Assembly (NCBI RefSeq): GCF_003944705.1
Contig: NZ_RWIS01000002.1
Coordinates: 372,001-436,000, forward strand
From: Hymenobacter metallilatus
GTDB lineage: Bacteria; Bacteroidota; Bacteroidia; Cytophagales; Hymenobacteraceae
Direction of reading: 5' to 3'
DNA length: 64,000 nt
The notes beneath the pieces were generated by a model. It ran no database searches and had not been told where the DNA came from. It was given only the letters and a program-made list of their open reading frames with translations. This document shows positions 46,217 through 56,126 of this stretch, one piece after another. A program made the translations under genes and the position numbers. Within the stretch, counting starts at the first letter, position 1. Every line of letters starts with the position of its first letter.

Positions 46217-47386
46217 TTGCCCGACTTCAACTCTCTTCCGCTCTGGCTTACCGTGTTGCATGGTCTTACGGCCCTGTTGGCTGTGGCGGCACTGGTGGCC
46301 ACCCTATTGCCTCTGCTCCGCCAAACGGCGTGGTGGATTCGGGTGTTTGATTTTCCGCGCCTCCAGATTGTGGGCGTGCTGCTGGTGGTTATTCTGGGCG
46401 GATTGGCGCTGGGTTGGCTGGATCTGCCTGGCTACTATGGCAAGGGCGGGCTGCTTATCCTGGCAGTGGCAGTAGTGTATCAGGCCTTCCGGATTATGCC
46501 CTACACCCGGCTGGTGAAAAAACAGATAGGAGACAGTACCCTCACGGACGGTGACCGGCACATTAGTCTGGCCATGATGAATGTACTGCAGTTCAACAAA
46601 CAGGGCCGCAAGGCGCTGCAGGTGCTGCAGCAGGCCGATGCCGACATTATTATGGCCGTTGAAACGGATGAGTGGTGGTACGAGCAGCTTCGGCCCCTGG
46701 AGCAAACCCACCCCTACACCTGCCACGAGCCCCTTGATAACACCTATGGCCTGCTGTTCTTTTCCCGCCTGAAGCTGGAAGGGTGCGAAGTAAAATACCT
46801 GCTCGACGACGACGTGCCCAGCCTGCACACGCGGGTACAGCTGGCCGACGGCCGTACCTGGGTGCGTGTTTACGGGCTGCACCCCAAGCCGCCGGCACCG
46901 GCCGAATCTAAAACCAGCACCAAGCGCGACGCCGAGCTACTGCTGGTAGGTAAGGCCATCGATAAGAAGGATGAGCCCACCATTGTGTTTGGGGATATGA
47001 ATGATGTGGCTTGGTCGCACACTTCTGAGCTGTTCCGGCGCATCAGCGGCCTCATGGACCCGCGCGTGGGCCGGGGGCTGCTGCCGACCTTCCACGCCGA
47101 TTACTCCTTGTTGCGCTGGCCCCTCGACCATGTCTTCGTGTCGGCGCATTTCAAGGTGGATGACATGGAGCGCCTGCCCTACGTTGGCTCCGACCATTTT
47201 CCTATTTACATCAAGCTCAGCTACGAGCCCCACGATAAGGAGGAGCAGGAAGAAAACTGTGAGGAAGCTGACGCCGGCGACCATGAGGAAGCCGCCGAGA
47301 AAATTCAGGAGGGTTTCGAAGAGGAAGACGAGGAAGAAGCGGAGGAGGACGCCAACCCCGGCCAGAAAAAGGAGCTGACTACCTAG
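46217..47386 (+). CDS. Membrane-anchored endonuclease/exonuclease/phosphatase (EEP) family protein with acidic tail
   Basis: 389 residues starting with TTG at 46217, since no ATG precedes the first membrane segment. Three N-terminal hydrophobic segments (residues about 5-90), then an EEP domain: LAMMNVLQFNKQGRKALQVLQQADADIIMAVETDEWWYEQL (metal Asn and Glu), YGLLFFSRL, VYGLHPKPP, FGDMNDVAWS and the final SDHFPIYIKL. The C-terminal 60 residues are almost all Glu, Asp and Ala and must be disordered. EEP domains cut phosphodiester bonds in nucleic acids, lipids or nucleotides; the substrate here is not evident. Confidence 0.85.
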   Translation: MPDFNSLPLWLTVLHGLTALLAVAALVATLLPLLRQTAWWIRVFDFPRLQIVGVLLVVILGGLALGWLDLPGYYGKGGLLILAVAVVYQAFRIMPYTRLVKKQIGDSTLTDGDRHISLAMMNVLQFNKQGRKALQVLQQADADIIMAVETDEWWYEQLRPLEQTHPYTCHEPLDNTYGLLFFSRLKLEGCEVKYLLDDDVPSLHTRVQLADGRTWVRVYGLHPKPPAPAESKTSTKRDAELLLVGKAIDKKDEPTIVFGDMNDVAWSHTSELFRRISGLMDPRVGRGLLPTFHADYSLLRWPLDHVFVSAHFKVDDMERLPYVGSDHFPIYIKLSYEPHDKEEQEENCEEADAGDHEEAAEKIQEGFEEEDEEEAEEDANPGQKKELTT

Positions 47387-47794
47387 CAAGCCCACCCCCC
47401 ACAGGGACAGGTCGTTCGGCAAGATGTGCCAGCCCCCAGAACGTCCTTCTGACATTCCGCGCATCAAGCGGCGAGAGGAATCTTGCGTGCTGACGTTGTG
47501 GTAGGAACCAAGCCCCAGAACGTCATTCCGAGCGTAGCCGGAGGCGAAGTCGAGGAATCTCGCGTGCTGATGTCTAAGGCTAACTGTCATGCAGAGCATG
47601 TGGCGCATCCAGCCATGGTGCGGAGCCGGAACCAAGGAATCTCGCGTGCTGGAGTTCGGGTGATAAGCCTGAACTCCAGTTAAAAAACCGCGTCCGGCAG
47701 GCGGAAACTCCGTCAGTTATGCGCTACTTGCGGCAGTGGCCGCCTCAAACCGGGCGGTTTATCTTATGTATCAGCCCACTTCGGGCTTGTGACG
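47387..47794. other. 408-base gap filled with GTCATTCCGAGC-type repeats
   Basis: No gene. Three degenerate repeat copies occupy 47447-47680 (see separate entry). The last 100 bases (47690-47794) hold GGCCGCCTCAAACC-type GC-rich sequence and TTATGTATCAGCCC; no clear Bacteroidota promoter is seen before the first gene of the MoxR-type locus. Confidence 0.6.
47447..47680. repeat. Cluster of three GTCATTCCGAGC...CTCGCGTGCTGA repeats
   Basis: Copies near 47447-47500, 47521-47570 and 47588-47655. Each ends in GAGGAATCT(C/T)GCGTGCTG; the second has the full AACGTCATTCCGAGCG start. The same unit is arrayed at 61665-61925. Probably a dispersed, non-coding repeat family; no gene is associated. Confidence 0.8.
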
Positions 47795-48430
47795 ATGACG
47801 TTAGCGGAGTTTATTGAGGAAATCTGGACGGCGGGCACCTGCACCGTGAGCCCCGCGCCCATGCCCGCCGAGCAGGAAAACGAGCTGGCCGCTCTGGCCT
47901 GGCTGGAGCGGGCCTACGCCGAAGACGCCCAGCACCAGCCCGCGCCCGTGCCCGCCTTCGAGGCCGATGCCGCGCTCTGGGCCGCCCGCTACCTCTACCG
48001 CGCCGTGCAGCTTACCGTGCTGCGCGAGCTGGACGATACGGCCGTGCGCGTGTGGCTCCAGGAGTATCCCGGTCCCGTTACCCCCGCCGCCCACTACTCC
48101 GCCGATTTGCTTCTGCGGCACCTGCCCGATTTGCTGCGGCTCTGCCAGGGCCTGGCCCCGGCCGATGCCCTGGTGCAGCACTTGCAAGCCACCCTGCACC
48201 ACTGGCCGCTGTCGGCGGTAGGGGCGAAGCTGGCCGAATTGCCCGACCCCGTCCCGGTGCTGGACCACCCCGGCCTGCGCCTGCTCTACGCCGACCGCCT
48301 GCTGGCCGCCCGCGACCTGGCCCTGGCCCGCCACCCGGCCGTGCGGGAGCTGCTGCACGAAGTGCTGGGCCAGTTCGCCCCCGACCTCTGGCCCGAATTC
48401 CACGCAGCCGGTACTGCTGCCTCAACTTGA
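47795..48430 (+). CDS. Helical protein at the head of the MoxR/vWA/propeller locus
   Basis: 211 residues from ATG at 47795; a GTG two codons upstream is possible. No signal or membrane segment. It is almost all helix (LAEFIEEIWTAGTC, ELAALAWLERAYAEDAQHQ, AALWAARYLYRAVQLTVLRELDD, LRLLYADRLLAARDLALARHPAVRELLHEVLGQFAPDLWPEF). The pattern of an FEADAALWAARYLYRAVQ-type helix resembles one of the bpX-named companion domains of MoxR-vWA-propeller ternary systems, but I cannot say which. It lies 139 bases before the MoxR gene, with one inverted-repeat arm in between, and is probably a subunit of the same system. Confidence 0.65.
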   Translation: MTLAEFIEEIWTAGTCTVSPAPMPAEQENELAALAWLERAYAEDAQHQPAPVPAFEADAALWAARYLYRAVQLTVLRELDDTAVRVWLQEYPGPVTPAAHYSADLLLRHLPDLLRLCQGLAPADALVQHLQATLHHWPLSAVGAKLAELPDPVPVLDHPGLRLLYADRLLAARDLALARHPAVRELLHEVLGQFAPDLWPEFHAAGTAAST

Positions 48431-48569
48431 AATTATTAGGGCTTACGCAACAGGCCCATAGAACACCGCGAGACACTGCGTAACCCTCTGCGCGACACTG
48501 CGAGAAATGCGCGTTGGTACCATGCTGCGTAAGTCCTGATTCTGATTCCTTTTTCTCCTGATATATCCG

Positions 48570-49720
<1,151 letters not shown>

Positions 49721-49724
<4 letters not shown>

Positions 49725-50437
49725 GTCCCGAGCTGATTCTGGTGCTGCCCGCTGCCCGCCACGCCGCCCTGGCCACCGTGCGCGACCAGCCCGGCCTGCA
49801 CTGCGCCCTCGCCCCCGATGGGCGGCTGTGGCTGCGCGGCCTGCCCCCGGAGCCGCCCTTGCCGGTACAGCAGCTGCCCGCCGAAGCCCGCTACCACCTC
49901 GATGCGGCCGGGCGGCTGTTTCCGGTGGGCCGCGCCACGCCTACCGGGCAGCTGCCGGCGGGCCTGGCGTGGCAGCCGGTGCGTACGTTTGCGCCCCTCG
50001 GGCTGCCCGTGGCCGCCCTGCCGAGCCTAGTGCCCGCGCCGGCCCCGGCCGCCTTGGTACCTTTGCCCGAAGCGCGGCCCGGCGCGGCCATCCTCACCAC
50101 GCTGGCCGCCTTGCAGCAGTACGCCGAAACCGCCCCGGCCATCCGGCTGGAGCGGCTGCGGTTTGCGGTGGCCGGCCCCCGGCGGGTGCTGGTGCTGGGC
50201 ACGCCTTTGCCGCCCGTGCCGGGGCTGGAGCTGTGGCAGCACGGCCAGCTGCTGCTGCCTGCCGGCCTGGGCTTCGAGAGCGAGCTGGTAGCCGCGCTGG
50301 TAGTGCAGCAGCTTAGTCCGGGCACCGATTTTGTGCTGTTTGGGCCCGATGGAGGCTGGGAGCGGGTTGCTGAAACCAACCTGGTGCCCGCCACCCGCAG
50401 CGCCGTCCGTCTTACCGTTGCTGCTGTGCATGGCTGA
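49721..50437 (+). CDS. Companion protein of the MoxR/vWA system (bpX-type candidate)
   Basis: 238 residues from ATG at 49721, inside the MoxR stop region (ATGA overlap). A longer frame from 49397 would overlap MoxR and is rejected. The N-terminal 130 residues look like beta strands (LILVLPAARHAALATVRDQPGLHCALAPDGRLWLRGLP ... RYHLDAAGRLFPVGRATPTGQLPAGLAWQPVRTFAPLGLP). The C-terminal half has LAALQQYAETAPAIRLERLRFAVAGPRRVLVLGTPLPPVPGLELWQHGQLLLPAGLGFE. This arrangement matches the bpX-named proteins that always sit between MoxR and the vWA-propeller gene in ternary systems. Function otherwise unknown; cytoplasmic. Confidence 0.75.
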
Positions 50438-52922
50438 TTCCGCGACCCTCGATTTTGTGCAGCTGGCGGTGCGCTACTTCAGCACGCCCCAGGGCTACTT
50501 CTGGCGCTGGGCCGAGGGGCAGGAGGTGGTGGAGTGGGCCGATGGCACTACCATCAGCTACCGTTCCGAACTGGCCGAAGTGCTGGAAGAGCTGGCCGGC
50601 GGGCACCTGCCGGCGCTGGGCAGCGTGCTGCTGGTACTGGCCGCCTGCAACCCCGGCTGGGAGGTGTCGGGCGGGGCGGGCATCCTCAGCGGCCTCATCC
50701 AGAGCCTCACCACCAGCCCCGAAAACCAGGGGCAAGCCGCCGAAATGCAGCACCACCTGCGCCACGTGCTGCAACTCCTGACGATGGTAAGCCAGCTGCC
50801 GGTCGAGCTGCGCACCGGCCCCCGCAAGTACCACCTGCTGCGGGAGCTGTTCCGCACCGAAACGCCCGGTTTCTGGCCCGACACCATGCCGGCTGCCGTG
50901 CGCGAGTGGGCCAGCGGCCGGCTCGACGCGGCCGTTGCCGCCCGGCAGGTGCCCCTGAGCCTGGGCCGCTGCAAGGCCGATTTGCTGTATCTGGCCCAGG
51001 CTGCCCGCCGCTTCCCCGAGCCCACCCAGCTGGAGCTGCGCCTGCGCACCGGCCTCAACCAGGCACCCGCCCCCCTCGACCTGCCCGCCCCCGGCCCGGA
51101 CCAGGAACCGGCGGCGCTGCCCGTGCATTTGCTGGATGAGCTGGCCGAGGATGCCCGCACGGCGGGCGTGGCGCGGCTGGCCCGGCGGCTGGGCGCGGCC
51201 CTGCGCATTCCGCGCCACGCCCACGGCCCCGGCGACCAGCCGTTCGGCGGCGTGGCCGACGTCACCAACCGGGGCAGCTTCGATAGGCTCCTGCTCAGTG
51301 AGTTGGCCCACGACGACCTCGCCCTCACGGCCCGGCTGGTGAACAACGAGGCCCTGTATCTGCGCCGGGAGCAGCCGCCTCACCCGGAGCCCCGGCCCCG
51401 CGTCATCCTGCTCGATACCACCTTGCCCATGTGGGGCGTACCTCGGGTGTTTGCCCTGGCCGCCGCCCTGGCTTGGTCCCGGCACACCCCGCCCGGCCAC
51501 CGGCCCGCTCCGGCCACGGCCTACACCCTGGGCGGCGAAACCGCCGAGCCCGCCGAGCTGGGCACAGCCGCCGGGGTGCTGGCGGCGCTGGAACGGCTGG
51601 CCGTGGCCCCGCACTGCGCCCCCGCGCTGGCCGCTGCCGTAGCCGCCGCCCCCGCCGCCGACCTGCTCCTGCTCACGGAAACTGACCAACTGCACGAGCC
51701 GGCCCTGCTGCGGGAGCTGGCCGCCGCGCCCCCGCGCTTTCTGCTCACGGTGGCGCGGAGCGGCGAAATGCAGCTGTTCGAGTTCCGCCAGGGCCACCGC
51801 CACCTGCTCAGTACCACCCGCTTTGACCTGGACGAGCTGCTGTTTGCCCCGCTGCCCACCCGTCCCGGTAGGGCGCGGCCGTTGCGCCAGCCAGTTTCGG
51901 GCTGGTGGCCGGTGTTTATGGACCTGCAACCTGCCCCGCTGCGGCTGCCGGCTACTGCGGTGCGGCCCCGGCCCATCAACTCAGTGCTGGTACCCAATCT
52001 GGGAGCCCTGATAATTACCGATACCGGCCGGGCCATGTACTGGCCCCGCAAAGACCGGGGCGCGTTGGAATTGCTCAATGGGGTGGAAGCGGGGGAGTGT
52101 CGGTTCGGGTCGGATGGGCACACGGCGTTTTTTCTGCTGGTGAGCCGGTCCGCCGAGCAGCGGCTGTGGTTTTACCGCCTGCCGGTACACGGTCAGGCCG
52201 CCGGGCAGGTAGTCGTAGATTTGTCGGCGGAGGTGCGGGGCCTCACGCTGACGCCCTACATCACCTGGCGCGACCAGGCGGTGGCGTTCTGGGTGAACGG
52301 GCAGTTTGTGGTGGTAGATTACCTTACGGGCACCATTACCGAGCGTACCCCGGCCGCCCCGCCCACCAGCACCGGGCAGCCAAATTTTTACCAGGGCGGC
52401 TCTATCAAAAAGCACATCAACAACGGCTACAACACGCTCCAGCGGGTCACGCGCCTGGGCATCACGCCCCAGGGTGAGCTGGCCGTTGAAGGCTACTTGC
52501 TGGCACTGAGCAAGGATGGCCACCTGGTTTTGCATCACCGCGTCAGCAACTGGAAGTCGGCGGAAGCCGGGTACGCCACGAGCACCGACGAGGACCTGCT
52601 GCCGCACCCCGACAACCCGCTCGTGACGCTGCGCCGCTTCCGCTGGCCTGATGGGAGCGAGGCCCTGGCCGATTCGCGCGGGCTGCTGCACCTGCGCGGC
52701 GTGGCCCCCAACGCCCCCGAGCTGACGCTGGTGCTGGCCCTCGGCAAGCCCCTGGCTGCTTGGGCCACCGACGGCAGCGTGAGCGGTGCCCCCTACTTCA
52801 GCAACCTCACCGGCACCGAACCCTACGCTAACCCGGATGCCCCCCACTGGCTCCCGATGGAGGTGTTTTACCAGCAGTATCTGTACCCTTTCATCCAGCA
52901 GATTTCCAGTCAGAAAGAATGA
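50430..52922 (+). CDS. vWA-domain protein with C-terminal beta-propeller, ternary-system core
   Basis: 830 residues from ATG at 50430, overlapping the previous gene by 8 bases. N-terminal helical region to about 265; FGGVADVTNRGSFDRLLLSELAHDD (about 271-295) is a motif that precedes the vWA fold in these proteins; vWA core from RPRVILLDTTLPMWG (about 323-337), where DTTLP replaces the metal-site DxSxS; LLLLTETDQ supplies a later vWA strand. From about 515 a propeller follows with repeated blades (VLVPNLGALIITDTGRAMYW, TAFFLLVSRSAEQRLWFYRLP, AVAFWVNGQFVVVDYLTGTI, LLALSKDGHLVLHHRV, ALADSRGLLHLRG). The vWA part is probably worked on by the MoxR ATPase while the propeller recognises a partner. 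Confidence 0.85.
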   Translation: MADSATLDFVQLAVRYFSTPQGYFWRWAEGQEVVEWADGTTISYRSELAEVLEELAGGHLPALGSVLLVLAACNPGWEVSGGAGILSGLIQSLTTSPENQGQAAEMQHHLRHVLQLLTMVSQLPVELRTGPRKYHLLRELFRTETPGFWPDTMPAAVREWASGRLDAAVAARQVPLSLGRCKADLLYLAQAARRFPEPTQLELRLRTGLNQAPAPLDLPAPGPDQEPAALPVHLLDELAEDARTAGVARLARRLGAALRIPRHAHGPGDQPFGGVADVTNRGSFDRLLLSELAHDDLALTARLVNNEALYLRREQPPHPEPRPRVILLDTTLPMWGVPRVFALAAALAWSRHTPPGHRPAPATAYTLGGETAEPAELGTAAGVLAALERLAVAPHCAPALAAAVAAAPAADLLLLTETDQLHEPALLRELAAAPPRFLLTVARSGEMQLFEFRQGHRHLLSTTRFDLDELLFAPLPTRPGRARPLRQPVSGWWPVFMDLQPAPLRLPATAVRPRPINSVLVPNLGALIITDTGRAMYWPRKDRGALELLNGVEAGECRFGSDGHTAFFLLVSRSAEQRLWFYRLPVHGQAAGQVVVDLSAEVRGLTLTPYITWRDQAVAFWVNGQFVVVDYLTGTITERTPAAPPTSTGQPNFYQGGSIKKHINNGYNTLQRVTRLGITPQGELAVEGYLLALSKDGHLVLHHRVSNWKSAEAGYATSTDEDLLPHPDNPLVTLRRFRWPDGSEALADSRGLLHLRGVAPNAPELTLVLALGKPLAAWATDGSVSGAPYFSNLTGTEPYANPDAPHWLPMEVFYQQYLYPFIQQISSQKE

Positions 52923-53367
52923 AGCCGAGCCGGAATCTAAAGGACCATCAAGAACGTCATGCTCATCTGGCGTCCGCTTGTCGAAGCATCTCTACCGCTG
53001 GCTAACCAATGCCGTTGCGACTAACCAGACAAGCGTCTTCTATCGACAGCTAGTCAAATAAAACCTGCTAAAAACATTGTCCTGGTTCATTTCTCGCAGT
53101 GTTTCGCAGTGGAAGGCGCAGTGTCTCGCAGTGTTCTATCGGACCCATTATGAAGGTTACGCTATTCCCGAAACAGCTTCGATGCTGTTGAATTCCATAG
53201 AATGCGTTGTGAAAAATTTGAACGAACCTCACTCATTTCCCAGCCGCGTAGCGGTTAAGAGAATTACTCCAGCGCATATTCGTCTGGCTCCCCCTCTCTC
53301 CCTGGAGAGAGGGTCGGGGGGTGAGGCGTAACGTCAGAACGAAACCATATCAGCAAAGCCCATACCC
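52923..53367. other. 445-base gap with three kinds of short repeats
   Basis: No gene. It contains a GTCATGCT...GTCGAAGCATCTCTACCGC copy (52957-53000), the second 55-bp inverted-repeat arm (53088-53142), and a CCCTCTCTCC/GGAGAGAGGG hairpin (53292-53313). The sequence between 53145 and 53280 is AT-rich compared with its surroundings and may hold the promoter of the 913-residue protein gene. Confidence 0.6.
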
Positions 53368-56109
53368 ATGACCATGCAACTCTCTCTTCGCCCCACGGCC
53401 GGGCCGGTGCGGCCGGCCTGCGCGGCGTTTCTGCGCGGCCCCGATGCCGGGGCCTGGCTGCGGGAGCTGGGCCGCTGGCAGATAGCGCCCGAAGATGTAG
53501 TCTGCTACGTGGTGCCCGAGTCGGTGCGGAGCCGGCGGCCGGCGGGGCTGCTGGTGGTGCGCCCGGCCGGGGAAGTGCCCGCCGACTGCCTGGAGCCCTA
53601 CGGCCTGGTGGCCGGCCGCCTGCTGGTGCCCGTGGCCGCCGAGCTGTGGCCCGCCACCACGCCCGAGGAGTTGGCCGCCACGCTGCTCTGGCCCCGGCAG
53701 CTGCTGCACCCCGGCATCGGGCTGGTGGGGTTTGCTGAGGAAGACGAAATCAGCCTGGCAGAGCTGCTGACGCTGCCGCCGCCCCACGCCACGGCCTGGA
53801 ACCTGGCCCGGCCCGGCACGCCTCCGCCGCCCCGGCTACGGGCCGTGCGCGTCACTCAGCCGCCCGCCGACGAGCTGCTGAACCGTCTGCGCGATACCAT
53901 CGGCACCCAGCCGCTCACCGATATTCCCAAACCCGATGCCGCTACTACGCCCACCCAGCGCCTGCTCGACAGCCTGGGCCGGGGCGCGTTGAAGGTGGGG
54001 CTGGGCCTCACCCAAGGCCTGGCCGGTGCCCTCGGCGGGCTGGCGGCCGGGCTGGGCGCGGCGGCGGGCGCGTTTGGCGGTTCGGGCAGTGGTGATGGTG
54101 GAAGCGGCGGCGGTCCGAGTGGCCCTGGACCCCTGGAGCGGCTGGAAAACTGGCTGCAACACAACCTCGATGGGTTGGACCAGAAGCGCCAGAACGAGGT
54201 GGAGCGGCTGTTGCGGCTGTTCGGCGAAGACATGGAGCAGGCCCTAAAATACGCCATTCCCCTGGGCGGGCCCTACCTCAACCGGGGCGTGGCCCCGCCC
54301 TCGGCCTACCTCGGCCCCCGCAGCACCCGCTTCGACCTGGGCCGCCTGGGTGGGGGTGGCCGCGTGGATGGCTGGGACCTGGGCCGCTACGAGCTGCAGC
54401 TGCGCCAGCAGTACCGTGCCGCCGCCGAGCAGGCCCGCGAGGCCGGCCGCCACGAGCAGGCCGCCTACATCTACGCCCACCTGTTGGCCGACTACCACCA
54501 GGCCGCCAAGGTGCTGGAGCAGGGCCACTACTACCGCGAAGCCGCTGCCCTCTACCGCGACCATCTGAACAACCTGCCCGGGGCCGCCGAGTGTCTGGAG
54601 CGGGGCGGGCTGCTGCTGGAAGCCGCCGAGCTGCGCGTGCAGCTTCAGCACTACGAAAAAGCCGGCGACCTGTACCAGCAGCTCCAGCAGCCCGACACGG
54701 CCGCTCTGCACTACGAACGGGCTGCCGCTACTTTCCTGGAAGCCCACAACCACCCTGAAGCTGCCCGCCTGCTGCACCGTAAGCTCGGCAGCCCCGCCCG
54801 CGCCCAGGACGTGCTGTTAACCGGCTGGCTGCACAACCGCCAGCCCGAAACCTGCCTGCAACAGTACCTAACTGTGGCCGCCACCCGTCCCGAGCTGGAT
54901 TTGAGCGCCGAAATCAGGATGCTATACCGGCAGCATACCCGGTCGGCCCAGCACGGGGCCTTTTTGCAGGTATTGGTGCAAGCCCAGCAAACCGCGCCCG
55001 AGGTGCAGCCGGTGGCCCGCGAACTGGCCTACCACATCATCAGCACCGAGGCCCAGGCCGGGCAGCCTCAGCACGTGGCCCTGCTCCACCACTTCCAGCC
55101 CACCGACCGTCTGCTGGCCACCGATGCCAGCCGCTACCTCACCACGACCCGCGCCCGCCCCGCCACCGCACCAACTCCCGCGCCCCCGGCAGCAGCGCAC
55201 CAGCTCGATGAGCGCATCAGCTGGTACCAGGCCGTGACCCACCGCAACCAGTTTCTGGCCCTGGGCCTACTCGATAACCGCCTGCACCTGGCCCGCGGCA
55301 ACTGGTACGGCCATGTCGAGTATTTCAGCTGGCCCGATGAGTTGCCCGCCGATGCGCACCCACAGCTGCTGCTGGATGCGTTTCACTCCACCAACGTGGT
55401 GCTGCACGGGCACGATGGCTTGGCTACTCAGTATCTGGCCAAAAATAAGCACTTCGATGAGGCGCTGCTGGTGGTTTGTCCCCGGCTGCCGGTCAACCTT
55501 ATCGGTATCGGCCTGCTTCCAAACGATGAGCTGATTTTGCTGACGCAGGATGGGGAAGAAGTTCGGTCACAGAACTACTCCATCCACGGAATACCTGGAA
55601 AGGAGTGGGTTCTTCGTCCATCTGGTGGCATACCATTTACACCATCTGAGTTAACCCGTTATAAAGTGGCTCCTGTATTTTACCGGGAGGACAGTTACTA
55701 TAGTTATTTGGATGACAACCTACTCCGAATCAGGAAAGAAACCATTACCGTCCTAGAGGTTTTGTTCAGCCCTATAGAACACCTGATATGCGGGCCTACC
55801 ACCGAGCTTTTCGTGCTGTCTGATGATGAAATAACGGTGTTTCAGAACCGGAATGATGAGTCCACCTCTAGTAAAATGTCCGACGTCAAAGACGTTCACA
55901 CCATGAACTTGGTTGGAGCCGGCCGACTGGCTTTGGCTTCTACCATTCACGCTATTGTATACACTCTCGATAACAGCGAGGAGCAGTTATTTCACTCATA
56001 CGAAACCGAAACGCCCGTCGTCGCTATTCTGCCCACCAACAACCGCCGCCAGTTCGCGCTGCTGGAAGCTACCGGTTGCCTCACCCGCTGCGACATTCCC
56101 GCGGAGTAG
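53368..56109 (+). CDS. Large TPR/propeller-type protein with glycine-rich segment, end of the MoxR-type locus
   Basis: 913 residues. Parts: N-terminal domain (1-180, LRPTAGPVRPACAAFLRGPDAGAWLREL ... DEISLAELLTLPP); a Gly/Ala-rich segment (about 203-240, GALKVGLGLTQGLAGALGGLAAGLGAAAGAF) like glycine-zipper membrane-inserting stretches, then a Gly/Ser linker; helical repeats (about 345-480, YRAAAEQAREAGRHEQAAYIYAHLLADYHQAAKVLEQ, TPR-like); an Ala/Pro linker (about 592-610); and a C-terminal beta-rich region, probably a propeller. DNA from about 55550 to 56010 is much poorer in GC and uses different codons from the rest. Likely the effector or sensor of the ternary system; I cannot name the bpX families involved. 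Confidence 0.78.
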   Translation: MTMQLSLRPTAGPVRPACAAFLRGPDAGAWLRELGRWQIAPEDVVCYVVPESVRSRRPAGLLVVRPAGEVPADCLEPYGLVAGRLLVPVAAELWPATTPEELAATLLWPRQLLHPGIGLVGFAEEDEISLAELLTLPPPHATAWNLARPGTPPPPRLRAVRVTQPPADELLNRLRDTIGTQPLTDIPKPDAATTPTQRLLDSLGRGALKVGLGLTQGLAGALGGLAAGLGAAAGAFGGSGSGDGGSGGGPSGPGPLERLENWLQHNLDGLDQKRQNEVERLLRLFGEDMEQALKYAIPLGGPYLNRGVAPPSAYLGPRSTRFDLGRLGGGGRVDGWDLGRYELQLRQQYRAAAEQAREAGRHEQAAYIYAHLLADYHQAAKVLEQGHYYREAAALYRDHLNNLPGAAECLERGGLLLEAAELRVQLQHYEKAGDLYQQLQQPDTAALHYERAAATFLEAHNHPEAARLLHRKLGSPARAQDVLLTGWLHNRQPETCLQQYLTVAATRPELDLSAEIRMLYRQHTRSAQHGAFLQVLVQAQQTAPEVQPVARELAYHIISTEAQAGQPQHVALLHHFQPTDRLLATDASRYLTTTRARPATAPTPAPPAAAHQLDERISWYQAVTHRNQFLALGLLDNRLHLARGNWYGHVEYFSWPDELPADAHPQLLLDAFHSTNVVLHGHDGLATQYLAKNKHFDEALLVVCPRLPVNLIGIGLLPNDELILLTQDGEEVRSQNYSIHGIPGKEWVLRPSGGIPFTPSELTRYKVAPVFYREDSYYSYLDDNLLRIRKETITVLEVLFSPIEHLICGPTTELFVLSDDEITVFQNRNDESTSSKMSDVKDVHTMNLVGAGRLALASTIHAIVYTLDNSEEQLFHSYETETPVVAILPTNNRRQFALLEATGCLTRCDIPAE

Positions 56110-56126
56110 CCCGCCGCGCTGCCGTG

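Noticed and set aside
50412..51929. A 505-residue minus-strand frame inside the vWA-propeller gene
   Set aside because: It is the complement of very GC-rich coding DNA and shows only Gly/Gln/Arg-rich low-complexity sequence with no motif.
55550..56010. Low-GC end of the 913-residue protein gene as a diversity-generating retroelement target
   Set aside because: No reverse transcriptase or template repeat was seen anywhere in the window.
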